Shown: positions 35,424 to 47,324, counted from the first letter of the stretch. The stretch: 64,000 nucleotides of DNA from Phaseolus vulgaris (GCF_000499845.2 NC_023749.2:7112013-7176012), one strand, 5' to 3'. The notes: a model not told the origin generated them from the letters alone. Numbers and translations are program-made.

Positions 35424-36044
35424 TGTTAGGGGATCCCTCCTTAATTTTATTGGGAGATTATGACCAATGAATATTGGTAACACTATTGTGGGGAGTTAAA
35501 TTATTGATACCCTCAATTAAGTCAACTAAGGAGAGAATTATTGGAAATCCCTCCTTAATTTAATGGGAGATTATGACCAATTAATATTAGTAATCAATCC
35601 ATTGAATATATTCAATGATAGTCATTAAAAAGATTTTTGGAAATTGTAACTCTCTTAAAAAGTAAAGAGCATTAATTTTTTCACGAAGAAGTCTTTCTCT
35701 CATTATCTGTAAAAGGAAACTTCTAAGGAAGAGAAAAATAGAAGCAAGTAAGAAGAGCAACATAGAGAGAAGAGATATCCACCATAGTGTGAGATTAAAA
35801 ATTCTAGTGAAAGACTTAGAAATTTTGTATTCTTTTCTTGTTGGATAAGATTGAGTGTTATCCTCATATAATAAGAAAAACAAATATTGTAATTCTACTT
35901 TTATAGTGAAGGCATTTTTTAAACTAGGTCCGGTGAATTTTTATTTCTCAAGTTGAGAAGGTTTTATTTATCTCGTTATTCTATTTTTGCTCTATTTTCT
36001 ATTATTTGCTTATTGTTTTCAAAAGTGTTCATCTTGTATCTACA
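35424..36044 (+). mobile_element. Probable solo LTR of a Tnt1-type Copia element
   Basis: The block begins TGTTAGGGGATCC and ends ...TATCTACA, giving TGT/ACA ends. Its right part holds a stretch familiar from Tnt1-like plant LTRs: CATATAATAAG, TTGTAATTCT, TTTTATAGTGAAGGC and AGGTCCGGTGAATTTTT. No primer binding site or coding region follows, so only one LTR remains. The 5 bp either side (TATAA left, TAAAA right) match in four positions. Near its start a ~45-bp segment (CCCTCCTTAATTT...GGGAGATTATGACCAAT) appears twice, at about 35433 and 35551. Confidence 0.55.
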
Positions 36045-36298
36045 TAAAAAAAACAAAAAAAAAACCTGAATTTTCTGAATTTTCCTAATATCTAGGACCA
36101 TGGAGTTCACTATCTACCTTACCTAAGAATTAAACCTAAACTTGGTACAGGGTAGTCTTAATAATATATTGAAATTTAAGAACATGATCCACGTGTAGTT
36201 ATGTTAAATAAAACTGCAAAAAAGTTTGCAGAAACATTTTATTACATAGAGGGCTTGCTTATAACTCTAACCCCGCAACTTATCTCAAATACTTGTTT
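36045..36298. other. Short AT-rich spacer
   Basis: Nothing recognised besides a poly-A-like run just after the solo LTR (36045-36064). Confidence 0.4.
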
Positions 36299-36580
36299 CA
36301 TTACTAGAAAATTATTATAATTAAAGTAAATATTATTTTAAACACTAAAAATATTATTAATTTTTAAATTAATTTTTAGTATAAATAAATATTTTCTAAA
36401 TTGATATCTAATTAGCTACTAAAGTTTTAACTATCAATTATTTAAATTCTAAATTTGGTAATTAATTAAATATTAATTTAATTTTTTTAATCTCTAAAAT
36501 AATATCTAATTTAATAAATATAGTAACTAATCTTTAAAATTAGTTTTTATTTAATATATTTTTAATATTTTATTCCTTTC
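36299..36580. mobile_element. Divergent palindromic CACTA-type miniature element
   Basis: It starts ATTACTAGAAAATTATTATAA, a worn form of CACTACAAGAAAAT. It runs through AATTGATATCTAATTAGCTA and CTAAATTTGG, then through the same words inverted. The plan matches the better preserved copy at 48345-48723. The right end is not clear. Confidence 0.4.
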
Positions 36581-37510
36581 TTCCTCTCTAAAATGTCTAG
36601 TAATACTAGGTACAGAAACATCTGGAAATTTGTGTACTTAATAACTGTCATGTCACACACTTAACAAAAACAAATAAACATTAAACACAAGTTAAATTTT
36701 TTTAATCTATCGGGATTTTCCATCTGTTACCATTTTTTTTATACAATTTATTTTCGATTTTACCTTATATCTTATTTTATTAATACAATTAAATATTTTG
36801 TTATTTTATATTAATTACTTAAAAAATAAAACTATTTTTTAATTTTTTAAATTAATATTAATATACGTTTTTATATGACTTTCCTACTTTTTCTCTTAAT
36901 TTTTTATTTTAAGTTAATCACATAAAAAAAAACATACTCTGACATATCAAACAAAATAACATTCATTTTCAATCATTCTTTGTACTCCACTTCATTTTTA
37001 CTTTTCAACTCATCCAAAATTATTTCCGTATATATATTAAATTTTTATTATTGTAAAAGTCAATTAAAAACCCTAATAATAGTAAGGATTTAATTAAAAA
37101 TACTCAAAATTTATGAGAAAAAATAAATTTGATTAAGCCAAAAAATAATTGTACCTTCGATCAACTTGTGTCGGACCATATTTGAAGTGTGTGGGAGCCG
37201 CAATTTCTTTTTATTAATTTGACACTATAGCAAAGTGTTTGACACACGCCATTGAAAAACCATGTTGGAGTTTTATATGATTCCTTCAAATGTCTAAACA
37301 ATTTCAATTTGGGGTACGTTATCGAGAAACTGATGCATTGGAAGACTACACTTCTTCATATCTTTAATACTCATCAATCACTATAATTTAATGATGATCA
37401 TGGGCAACACTTCAGGCCCTTATTTTTTTAATACAATTGAAACAAACCAAATGCAAGATGTTAAATATTTGATTACTAAGAAAATCTTATATGTTTGATG
37501 AAGCATGATA
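36581..37510. other. AT-rich intergenic DNA and 3' flank of the root-cap gene
   Basis: No coding sequence seen. The last ~200 bp should contain the 3' UTR of the minus-strand gene ending at 37511. Confidence 0.45.
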
Positions 37511-38817
37511 TCAGTACTGAGCAACAAGTCCTTCTTCAGTGCTTGCTATGGTGGATGGCCTCTGGAACATGCACCGTTTGCATGATGTTGAAAAGAGAGA
37601 GAGAGTCTGGTACTTGTTCTCCCCACCCATCATTGGCATAGCAACCCCTCTCTTCACAGGGCTAACATACCCTGGCCTGTAAGTCTGACCCAAAACTCCT
37701 TCAAATTTATCTGTGCTTTTCTTGAATCTGAATTGTGTCTCCAAATGAGCAAAAGCATCATTTTGTGGCAGTTGGTAGTTGTGAACCTTGTTTTCTTGCT
37801 CTCCAATAGGCTTCACACTTATGTCCATCTCAACCAAACCTGAAACCGTCACTCTCACACTGTTGGTCTCATCGGTTCTCTCCACAACCACTTCTCTTTC
37901 ATCTCCATTGCCCCTCCATTCAGCCTCCCCATCAGTTGGAACATTGATCACTTCACCATCCCACTTCACTGTGAGAGAATCAACCTTGTCATTCCAATGA
38001 GACACTCTATTGGCTGCAATAACAAGAGTGTGTGAGTCAAACATGACACCAAGTGCTTGCACCCATGTGTAGTCACGAGTCCTTCCTTGTGGTCGAGACC
38101 CAATAAAGTGAGCATTGATTTGGAACTCCTCATCAGAAACAATGGCAAAATTTCCTCCTTTGGCACCGTGGAAGTAGAACATCACACCATCACCTCCCAC
38201 AAAGCGAGGATCATAGCACAGAGATCCATACCCATCACAGTTAGCTTTCCTGACTGTCAAACAAGCAAACTCAACATAAGTTCCAATTTCAATTCTTAGG
38301 TTTGTTTGGTGATGATTGAGTACATGGACTATTTTACTCTTTTATATATACCAATATAAATTTTTTAAACAAAAGTTCAGGTTCCTTGGAACTTACCCTT
38401 GCAGGTGGCTTCACATGTGCTGCTGCTACAGTCAATGAAACATGCCTTCTTCTTCTTGTTCTTCTTGGGCTTCCTTTCTGCGCACTCGGATGGACAAACA
38501 ATGGTCTTGAACTCACAGGTGGTGTTTGTTCTGCAGAACCCTCGTTCTTGACCTGATGGCAGTGCTGACATCTTGTCATAATCTGAGGCTTCATCACGTT
38601 GCTTTTTTGGCTTTTTCTCTTTTGGCTTCTTGTCCTTTCCATCATCCTTTTTATTTTTCTTCCCCTTTCCATCATCACTACCCTCACCCTTCCCCTTTCC
38701 ATTCTCATTTCCTTTACCTTTGTCATTGCCATTACCTTGACCTTGAGCTATGGCAGCTTCCATGGCAATAAGTAAGATGAAGATGGCCACCAAGATGCTC
38801 CACTTTTTTCCACCCAT
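37511..38817 (-). CDS. Root-cap/LEA-related secreted protein, two exons
   Basis: Exon 1 is 38817-38397 (donor GTAAGT) and exon 2 is 38253-37511 (acceptor GACAG), giving 387 residues in one frame. A signal peptide occupies ~1-24 (WSILVAIFILLIAMEAAIAQ). A hydrophilic low-complexity stretch rich in Gly, Lys, Asp and Asn spans ~26-75. A Cys-rich segment follows (~90-142; CRTNTTCEFKTIVCPSEC, CFIDCSSSTCEATC), interrupted by a Lys run. The rest is a conserved domain (CDGYGSLCYDPRFVGGDGVMFYFHGAKG, VSHWNDKVDSLTVKWDGE, GVLGQTYRPGYVSPVKRGVAMPMMGG), which I recognise as the Root_cap family (PF06830 type). These are apoplastic proteins of unknown biochemistry, some strong in root cap or seed. The Cys-rich and basic regions suggest disulfide bonds and wall binding; that is inference. 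A TATA box (TATATA, minus strand) stands at about 38935-38942. Confidence 0.9.
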
Positions 38818-38934
38818 CTTCGTGATCTACAATGCACCTTTCTTTTTGTTTTTTGTCCTCTGCTATGATATGATGATCTTCAAGTACTTCTTGAATGACT
38901 CAGAGGATGTTGAAGAGAGCATGCATTGAAAGAG

Positions 38935-38943
38935 AATATATAG
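38935..38943 (-). promoter_or_regulatory. TATA box of the root-cap gene
   Basis: On the minus strand CTATATATTC lies ~120 bp upstream of the ATG at 38817, a normal distance for a short leader. Confidence 0.55.
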
Positions 38944-39968
38944 AGAGAGGAATTGGGTTGAAAATTAGCCCTGAAGTACGCCTTAAGCTTTGCTACGATC
39001 CTTATTCTAAACTCTTCAAAAGCTTGTAGTTGCTTAGTAGTGTAATACGTATGAATTTTTAAAGTTCAAAAGTTACTTATTGACCACGTAAACGCAACGC
39101 ATGCATGATTAATAGGGTTGAGTAGCACGTTCTTTTTTGCCAAAGATAAAAAAAAAAGACTTGTGTAGGATCTACAGAAGACCCTTGAAGATGATAGACC
39201 TATAGTACTATAGACACAAGAATTGAGAACCTAGGTATGAACGAAAGCATGCATAACGCCATGCATCAACATAACTTTTGTCTTATTTTATTCTATTTTC
39301 AAATGATCAGCTTCAATACTAAGCTACACGTAAACGTTATGGTTACGTTTGTGTCATGAAACTAAAGACAGATGGTGACTTAAGAGTAGAGCATTAGCTG
39401 TAGTAACATGGGTTTCGATCGAGTTGAGAAGAAGCAGCTTCTATTGATGGCATTGAGTTAGAACAGCATCAGCTGCCACTATTTATATGCAAGTTGCCTT
39501 TGCCACCTTAATTCTTCTGTTTAAACATAAGAATTATTGGATCTTGTAGCCGTCATAAATAGATCAAAGTATATGAAACTTAAATTGGACAACTATGAAA
39601 CTCTTAATTTGACTCAAGAAACAAATAAACTATGACTAAGATTGTGAGTCCACACTAAATTTTCTTTCACACAACTAAATTTTAACCAATACTACAAGCA
39701 AGGTAAAAAAATGCAAAACAAATAACATTTGAGAAATCTCAATTGTCAACGCTCTAGTTCTTTAGTCACAACTAGACAATTTATTTCCTTATGTTAAAAG
39801 TCTCACTTTATTTAAAATAGTTTTTAAATGTTATTCTTTTAACCATTTAGTTGTCTTTTCAACATGAAATTGTGATGTAATACTATAACCATCTCAAAAC
39901 TTCTGAAAGTAAATATTTATAAGAAAAATTATTAATTTCTTTTTTAGTTTATATTGTTACTTCATATA
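38944..39968. other. Upstream region of the root-cap gene, no gene
   Basis: Non-coding. It contains GCATGCATG/CATGCATG (RY-like) words near 39097-39107 and 39247-39263, which in seed promoters bind B3 factors. This is suggestive only. Confidence 0.4.
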
Positions 39969-40044
39969 CATTGCAAGAAAAAATTATTTTAGTGGCCAAT
40001 AAAAAAGTGGGAGTTATAAAAAAAGAAGTAAGGGTGTGGTCTAC

Positions 40045-40056
40045 TCAAGTTGGACA
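40045..40056. repeat. 12-bp direct repeat TCAAGTTGGACA, left copy
   Basis: It is identical to 40794-40805 and flanks the GC-rich insertion. The true target duplication may be 8-10 bp of this. Confidence 0.7.
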
Positions 40057-40793
40057 ATGGATGGCAATGCGGAGCGAGCTATGTGGGTCAGTCCGCAGCC
40101 CGTTAGTAAAAAGTGTGGGAGGACTCAGTAATTCAACATGTCGACCCGCTTAAGCCCGTCTCACATAACTTGTAATTCGCGCGGGCCAATAATGGGATGG
40201 GTCGAGTTGACCCGCTGACCCGTACAAAAAAAAAAGGAACAAAATTGTTTACTTATGTCAATCACCTATGTTTAGAAAGAAAAAAATGACAATAATGTTT
40301 CTTCAAATTGGACTAAAGTAGTTTAACCATCATTTTTGTTTCTCTGTCTTTATGTTCTAGGTTTATTGCGGGAGTATAATCATATTTTCTTTTGTATGAT
40401 GATAATTTATTTTGTACTATAACCATAGTTGAACCATTAATTTTAATTATATGTTTATTCTATATTTTTTGACAAGATCTTAATTTGCAAACACAGGTTC
40501 AATTTTTTATTCAATTATAATCAATTTATATTCAATATTTTTTATAATTTTTCAATAGCCATGCAAAAAGTAAAAAATATTTTGATTAAATTCTTTTATA
40601 TTCAATTTTTCATAAATAAACATTTTTATTGTATTTCTTAAAAAAATATTGTATGCGGGTTGACCCGCAAACCTGTGGGCTGACCCTTATGCGGGGCAGG
40701 GTAGAGAAATTAGTCTGCATTCACTACACGGGATGAGTCAACCCATACCGCATTTTGCAGGCCAAATGCGGGGCGGGCCAACTCGCATTGCCG
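40057..40793. mobile_element. hAT-like non-autonomous transposon
   Basis: 737 bp with GC-rich ends in an AT-rich setting. The left end has GGCAATGCGG and the right end CGCATTGCCG, which are inverted. Sub-terminal words such as GCGGGTTGACCCGC and GGGTCGAGTTGACCCGC are partly palindromic. The GGCAATGCGGG start with CCCGC/GCGGG sub-termini is typical of many plant hAT-type miniature elements. No coding capacity. It lies between two copies of TCAAGTTGGACA. Confidence 0.55.
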
Positions 40794-40805
40794 TCAAGTT
40801 GGACA
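40794..40805. repeat. 12-bp direct repeat TCAAGTTGGACA, right copy
   Basis: Matches 40045-40056. Confidence 0.7.
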
Positions 40806-41264
40806 CAAAAATAAATGTCAAATATTGTGTCCAATATGGAGACCTTTAACTCACACTAAAAATTATTAAAATAATTATAAGTTAGTGTCTGGAATGGGAA
40901 AACAAAGTGGATGCAAGTTAAAAATTATAATAAGAATAATAATAAGTTAGCGTTTAGAATGAAGACAAAAATTATATGCAATAAAAAAAATAAGTTGCAA
41001 AATGATACATGGAACACAAAGTGAATGCAAGTTAGTATTTTATTACATTTATAGTAGATCTAGACAACACTAAGGTGACGTGGACGTTTATTGTCACCTT
41101 AGCCCACACTAAGTTATTTAATGAGAGAAAAAAAACATTAAAACATTTTTGTCTCATTTTCATTTTCTCACATTTTCAATTTCGCTCTTTTGTCTTACTA
41201 TTAAAACTCATAATCCCAAAATTCCTACGTCTCCTTCGTGGTCATTTCGCTCTCCTTATTGTTT

Positions 41265-41530
41265 GTTAGGCTTGGTTTATCAAGTCACCCGCTATCGGGT
41301 CATTATCAGACCACCCATATTATATAGTCACACACGAGTTGCTAGCCTCGGCGTAAGGGGTGTGTTGGAGATCTCATATCTTATAAACTGGTTTTATGAG
41401 GTTGAGTTAGGCATAAAGTTCACTTCTTAATAATTATTTAATTTTATATCTATTTTAGTGTCTCTCAAACCTACGCTGTAGTTAAATAATATATTTTTTA
41501 TGTAGGCTTAGCCAACAGTACATTGTAAAT
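41265..41530 (+). repeat. Dispersed legume-type repeat, LTR-like
   Basis: It contains CACCCGCTATCGGGTCATTA, CACGAGTTGCTAGCCTCGG, GGGGTGTGTTGGAGATCTCA, AACTGGTTTTATGAGGTTGA and GTTAGGCATAAAGTTCACTT. I recall similar strings as common in legume genomes, at the edge of LTR-type elements where TGGTATCAGAGC normally follows; here that site is lost. Its boundaries and class are uncertain. Confidence 0.4.
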
Positions 41531-43270
41531 TTGTGTCCCATTAAAGGCCGTTTCTAATGCATGATTACCAAAAGATTAACTTTCATTTCTATTGGGACAC
41601 TAAACCCGCACTAGTTCCAAGTAACGTCTTTCTTTTTCTCTTTGTGTTGTTCTTTTAGAGACTCTATCATCCTTATTTCTGGTAGGGAGAAAAAAAAAAG
41701 TGTTTAAGATTGTATAAATATGCATAAGATATAAAATGTTGTATTTGTATTTTCATTAATGAAAAGTTGCATCTACATTCACATTTTGAAAAATTTATGT
41801 ATAACGTGCATTGGTTTATTAATTTGATGATTATTTTTTCAATTACTTAATATTTACATTTGAAACTTTTATGTAAAACATGCTTTGGTATATTAATTTC
41901 ATGAGTAATTTTTTCAATTACCTAATATTTATAATAGTTAAATGTTAACGCTCTGAAATAATTTTATAATGTATTTATTATTTTTGGTTTAAAGGATAGT
42001 CATCTATATATAAATTTGGCCTATAGCTATGATATATTGAATAAAATATTCAAGTTTATTATTTAATGAAAAAACTTCACTAATTTCAAAATACGTCAAA
42101 TATAAATTATGGAACAATGTACTTGAGAATACATTCTAGATTTGTTGTTTATGGAAGTTTGAAATTATTGTTTTAATGATGGTTTATGAATTAGATATTT
42201 TGAAACAACTTTTTTCAAGCTATATTTTAAAATAGACAATCTGAAACTACATCTGAAGGTATATTATAAAATCTAGAATATATTTTATGTAATTTATAAC
42301 CATGTTTTGAATTCTAAATTTACTTAATTTATAATTATATTAAGAATTTTATAATCCATAATTTTATTATGAATTACTTAATTTAGAATCATATTTTATA
42401 TTTTGAATTTTAAAAATTAAAATTATATTTTATATTTCGTAATACAATAACATGCCAAAATTTCCATCTTGTTAACATAATAACATTAGTCAAAAACACA
42501 AATAGTCCAAGTTTATTTCTGTAATTTATTAGGCCTGAATTTAATTTTTGCATTTCACTTTGATCCTTCGACAATTATTTCACTCGCTCTCATCCACAAC
42601 TTATTTTTAATACTAATTTTTCAAATTGTCGAAGTTTAGTTTATTTGATTTAGAACTAGGAAAAGATGGATGATTTAATCACAAAATTTAGTTAAACAAA
42701 GCCATGCTGAAGAATCCATAAATAACTTTTGATTTAGATGTTAGCTATATTTTTTTCAAATTATTTAATGATTTTTTAAAATTGGGTATCTAATAAATTA
42801 AATATTTTAATTTAACTATTTTATGTTTTCTGTCTCAATTAATTTAATACTTATTAGTTTATTTCACGTGTCACACAACTTATAAATTTTGAACCTTGAT
42901 CATATTATTAGGTTTCATGAGATTAACAAAAATGTATTGGTTGTGTTGATAAAATAAAATCAAAATATAAAAAAAAATCAAAAGCTTAAATCAAAATAAA
43001 TATTTTATTTAAAACCTTAAATATGTTTGATGTATTAAGCATTCAATTTTTTAAAAATTGGTTATATATTAACAACTTATAAATTTAGATACAATACCCT
43101 TATATATTCTTAAAAAGGAAAAGACTTTAAATTTATCCAAAAACAAATTCAATGAAAGTTGGCATAAAATTCTCCCTGGTAGGATACTAATTATGAGATT
43201 CTATCATTATTAAATTAATTGCATATAATTGGGTACAATATTATATACAATAATTGCATATAATTTAATT
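41531..43270. other. AT-rich intergenic DNA
   Basis: No gene recognised. The last few hundred bases may be the decayed 3' LTR of the Copia element that begins at 43275. Confidence 0.4.
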
Positions 43271-43274
43271 ATTA

Positions 43275-46200
43275 TTATTTTCTTAATATTCCGTCAAGTT
43301 GGCAGGGGAAGATAATGAACCCCAACTTGTGTCGTAGCGTCAAAAACCATTCCTTGCTCAGTGTCTTCATAAAAATATATGCGAGTTGATACTGTGTCGA
43401 TACATATGAAGGACTGATTATCACAGCTTGTAATTTTTCTCGCACAATGTGGCAGTATATCTCAATGTATTTTGTGCGTTCATGAAATACTGGATTTGTT
43501 GCTATATGTAATGCCGCTTGATTGTCACAAAAAAGTTGAGCTGACAAGTTACATGACACCTTTAAATCCTGCAATAGATATCGCAATCAAACTATCTCCA
43601 AACAAGTATTGGCCATCGCGCGCGGTATTCTGCTTTCGCTGATGATCTTGATACGTTTGTCTTCCCCAGTCTGAGTCGCAATAAGTTGTCAATGTCAGAT
43701 TGTTTTTGGATAGCAATAACCATCCTTATCCTGGTGATCCTTTGATGTACTTTAGGACTCGAATTGCGGCATCCCAATGAGGTTTTCGTGGATCTTGTAT
43801 ATATTGACTTAGGGTCTGAACCGAAAATACTATGTCAGGCCGAGTAACTGTGAGGTATATCAGTCGTCCCACGAGTTGCCTGTATTTGACTGGATCCTTT
43901 AATAATTCTCCACAGGTGTGAGTTTTAGGTATTGTTTGGAAATTTGTCTAGACGAGCACCTGTGAGTCTCGTATCCTACAAAATATCAAGCGCATATTTT
44001 CTTTGGGACATGTAAATACCAACTTTGGAACGGGAAAATTCAATCCCTAGAAAATATTTTAGGTCTTCAAGATCTTTAATGCGAAATTGTTGTAATAAAC
44101 AATCTGAATTTCTGTCAAATCATTGTATGTCAAAAGAATATCATCCACATAAATCAAAAGGGCAGTAAATAATGAGTTATTTTGTCTTGTGAATAGAGAG
44201 TAATCTGACTCTTGAAATCCTATAGATTTAATCCCATGAGAAAATGTTGAAAACCATGTCCGAGATGCTTGTTTGAGACCATAAAGGATTTGTTGAGTCG
44301 ACATACAATGTTCTCCCTCTATCGATGATGCCGGGTGGCAAGTCCATGTAAATAATTTCATGCAATGTGCCATGTAAGAAGGCATTTTGCACATCTAGCT
44401 GGTGAATAAATTAATTGTTGGCTGCTGCAATGGTGAGGAGACACCTTAAAGTTGTTAATTTTGTTGTTGGTGAAAAAGTTTCAGAATAATTGACACCTTC
44501 AATATGAGTGTACCCTTTGCGACAAGGCGCGCCTTATATCTGTCGATGTTACCATCTGAGTTGCACTTTATTTTATAGACCCATTTGCATCCGATGGGTT
44601 TCTGCCCAACGGGTAACGGTGTCAAGGTCCGATTTAGCTGCAAGGCAGAAAGCTCTTCGTCCATTGTTTTTTGCCAATTTGGATCAAGGATAGCTTGAGC
44701 ATAAGTGTGAGGTTCTTTGGTGGCTGTGATGTTAGCAAGATATGCACTATGTGTAGAAGAAAATCGTGAATTAGAAAGAAAATGATGCATAGGATACCTG
44801 GTTCCATTCAGTTGATCTTGGGCAGTGGTCAAATGATTGGCTTGGGATCCGTTATGTAGTTTTGAAGCCAGGAAGGTGGGGTTGATGTGCGACTGGATCG
44901 TCGAACAGGAAGGTCGGTTTGAGAAGGTTTGGTAATGGGTGTTAGACTTCTTGGCATGGGAGTAAAAGGTTGGTCTACTGGAGGTTCAGGTGTATTATGA
45001 CGAGTAGGAGAAGAAGGTTGGTTTGATGGAGGTTCAGGTGCATTGTGATGAGTAAGAGAAGAAGGTTGATCGAGTGAATGTTGGACAGAAGTGGGTAAGT
45101 CAATGTCAATAGTGGGCAAAATACCTTGTGATGGAGGTGAGGATTGTGTCTGTGACTGTTGGCAGAATGGGAAAACACTTTCATGGAAGATGACATCTCG
45201 ACTTGTAAAAAAAGTGTTTGCATCTATATCAAATAATTTGTATGCTTTTTTATTGAGAGGATAACCAATGAAGATGCATTGTCAAGCGCGCGGATCAAAT
45301 TTTTGCTTAGGTGAACCAAAAGTTGCATAACATCTGAAAAGGTGATTTATTTTTTAGTAAAGGTGTTGGCAAGCGATTAATGATATATGTGGCGGTTAAA
45401 ATGTATTCCCCAAAATTCTAATGGTAAATGGGACTGAAATAAGAGGACTGGTGCTGTGTTAAAAATGTGTCTATGTTTGCGTTCTACTACTCCATTTTGT
45501 TGAGGAGTGTAGACATTCAATACCTTTTTTGAGAAAAAAATTACACATAGAAATAAATTTCAATCCGTTGTCAACACGGATGGTTTTAACAGATGCCTGA
45601 AATTGATTTTGTGCAAAAGTAATGAATGAATCTGAGAGATGTTGGGTTTCAGACTTGTGATTCATAAGAAATAATCAAGTACATCTAGTATAGTCATCAA
45701 CATAGTGAGAAAAAAACGTTTTCCCAAAATGAGTTGGGGTTTTATAAGGACCAAGTGTCACCATGCAATAGATTAAATGATGAGATTTTATTGTGCTTAA
45801 AGGAAAGGGTAGCCTTGTCTGTTTAGCTTTGGGATAAATAGTACAATTATTTTGAATGGGAATGATGCAAGTTGTAGACACGCCGGAGAAGGATGTCCAA
45901 GGCGCTTGTGCCATAAATCAGGGTCGGTCGATATTTGAGATGCGTGGACTTGGTTTGGAAGAGGGACATGTAATATAAGTCTGTGTGTTGTTTACCCGAG
46001 TCAATCATCCTCCCCGTAGTCAAGTCCTGCAAAATGCAACCTGTGCACAACAATTTAGTGAACTGGTTATCTTACTAACAGACATGAGATTTAAATTAAA
46101 AGAAAGAACACAAAGAACATTTTTTAGAGTGACTTTGCCATTGAATTTAATTGTGTCCATAGATGAAATGGGTGCAGTTGAGCCTGTGGGCAGATTAACA

Positions 46201-46505
46201 TTTGAAATAAATGTTGATGAAGTGTGTGTGAAAAATTGTGAATCAGATGATTGCTCCACTATCCAAAATTGTGATTGGTTGCTCCACTATCCAAAATCCA
46301 TGGTTTCGTAAAAGCAGACCTGCAGAGCTAACAAACGTGTCACTTTTAAATAGTCTTTGCCAATTGTTGAATTTGCTCGGCACTGAAGCCTTGTACGAGG
46401 TTTCTATCAGACTCGTTATTGATGCCTTTTTTGCCAGACGATCTTTTATTTAAGGGATAAAAATGGAGAGGCTGTCAGGGCACCAAGATCGGTGCTCTAA
46501 TACAA
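43275..46505 (-). mobile_element. Degenerate Ty1/Copia retrotransposon, gag missing
   Basis: The minus strand carries, from right to left, a protease start (D-S-G-type remains near 46270-46310), NVNLPTGSTAPI, integrase pieces ([46 protein letters not shown]) and a Pro/Ser/Thr-rich linker with repeated PPSNQPSSPTRHNTPE. RT follows ([50 protein letters not shown]), then RNase H (SRSSAKAEYRA, QLFCDNQAALHIATNPVFHE). There are at least eight frame changes. No gag is found. Right of the protease, GTGCTCTAATACAAT is the complement of a TGGTATCAGAGCAC-like primer site, so the 5' LTR should start near 46510, where a CACTA-type element intervenes. Confidence 0.85.
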
Positions 46506-46573
46506 TATAAGAAAATGATTAAAAAAAATGGTAAGAAGAAGAGATGTTTCTTATTCTCTTATGTGTATGGTTA

Positions 46574-46943
46574 CATCATGAAATATAAACTAAATTTATA
46601 AACAAAAATAATTAGTTGATATAGTGACTAAATTAGAGACCATTTTAGGGACTAAATAAATTTTTGGTTTCTAAATTAATTTCTATTATTGTTAAATGGT
46701 TTCTAAATTGGTATCTAATTAACAACTAAAGTTTTTGTTACCAAATTTAGAATCTAAATAATTGGTAGTTAAAACATTGGTAGCTAATTAAATACCAATT
46801 TAGAAACTATTTAACAATAATAGAAACTAATTTAAAAACTAATTTTTTTTTAGTTTCTAAAATGATTTCTAATTTAGTTACTATTGCAACTAATTATTTT
46901 GGTATTTAAAATTTAGTTTCTATTTGATGATTTTCTTGTAGTG
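46574..46943. mobile_element. Palindromic CACTA-type miniature element, left tip lost
   Basis: It ends in GATTTTCTTGTAGTG at 46943. The left arm (AATAATTAGTTGATATAGTGACTAAATTAGAGACC) is the inverted counterpart of the right arm, and the centre (ACAACTAAAGTTTTTGTTACC and its inverse) forms the turn. The first ~12 bases expected at the left (CACTACAAGAAA) are absent, but TAC occurs on both sides (46572-46574 region and 46944-46946). Confidence 0.65.
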
Positions 46944-47159
46944 TACTTAAATTGACTTTCTTAAGATTTTTTTAAAAGTTTCTTCTTACCCTGTACAATT
47001 ATTTTAGCATAATTTTAGAATGTTTTCTCGACCAAAATATAAATAAGCTTAAAATAACTAAATGAGTACTATTATATTATAAATAGAATACCTAGATTAC
47101 TAAAGTAAAAAAGAAATTATATGGTTTTAACTATAAATTATATAGATCCTAATTTTTTT

Positions 47160-47322
47160 TTAAAAAACTTTGGTAGCTAATTAGATATCAATTTAGAAAC
47201 TATTTATCAATAATAGAAACTAATTTAGAAACCAAATTTTTTTTAGGGTCTCTAATTTAGTCACTATAACAACTAATTATATTTTGTCTCTAATATTTTT
47301 AGTTGTAGTACAATTTTCACTT
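47160..47322. mobile_element. Half copy of the same CACTA-type miniature element
   Basis: It shows the right arm only: TTGGTAGCTAATTAGATATC, then AATAATAGAAACTAATTTAG and a worn TTAGTTGTAGTA end. About 85% like the copies on either side by eye. Confidence 0.5.
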
Positions 47323-47324
47323 CA

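Larger units (their letters stand above)
39969..41195 (+). mobile_element. CACTA-like element, split by a hAT-like insertion
   Basis: The left end CATTGCAAGAAAAAATTATTTTAGTGG corresponds to the CACTACAAGAAAAATCCATTTTAG terminus of the 17-kb copy. The two halves (39969-40056 and 40806-41195) align with 17683 back to 17096 on the other strand. They include the words TGTCAAATATTGTG, GACCTTTAACTCACACTAAA, GTTAGTGTCTGGAATG, and GACGTTTATTGTCACCTTAG with CCCACACTAAG. Removing 40057-40793 and one 12-bp repeat restores the alignment. Confidence 0.6.

Noticed and set aside
38334..38771. Open frames of 132 codons (minus) and 81 codons (plus) over the root-cap exon 1
   Set aside because: Frame shadows of the low-complexity Gly/Lys/Asp region; neither continues into exon 2.
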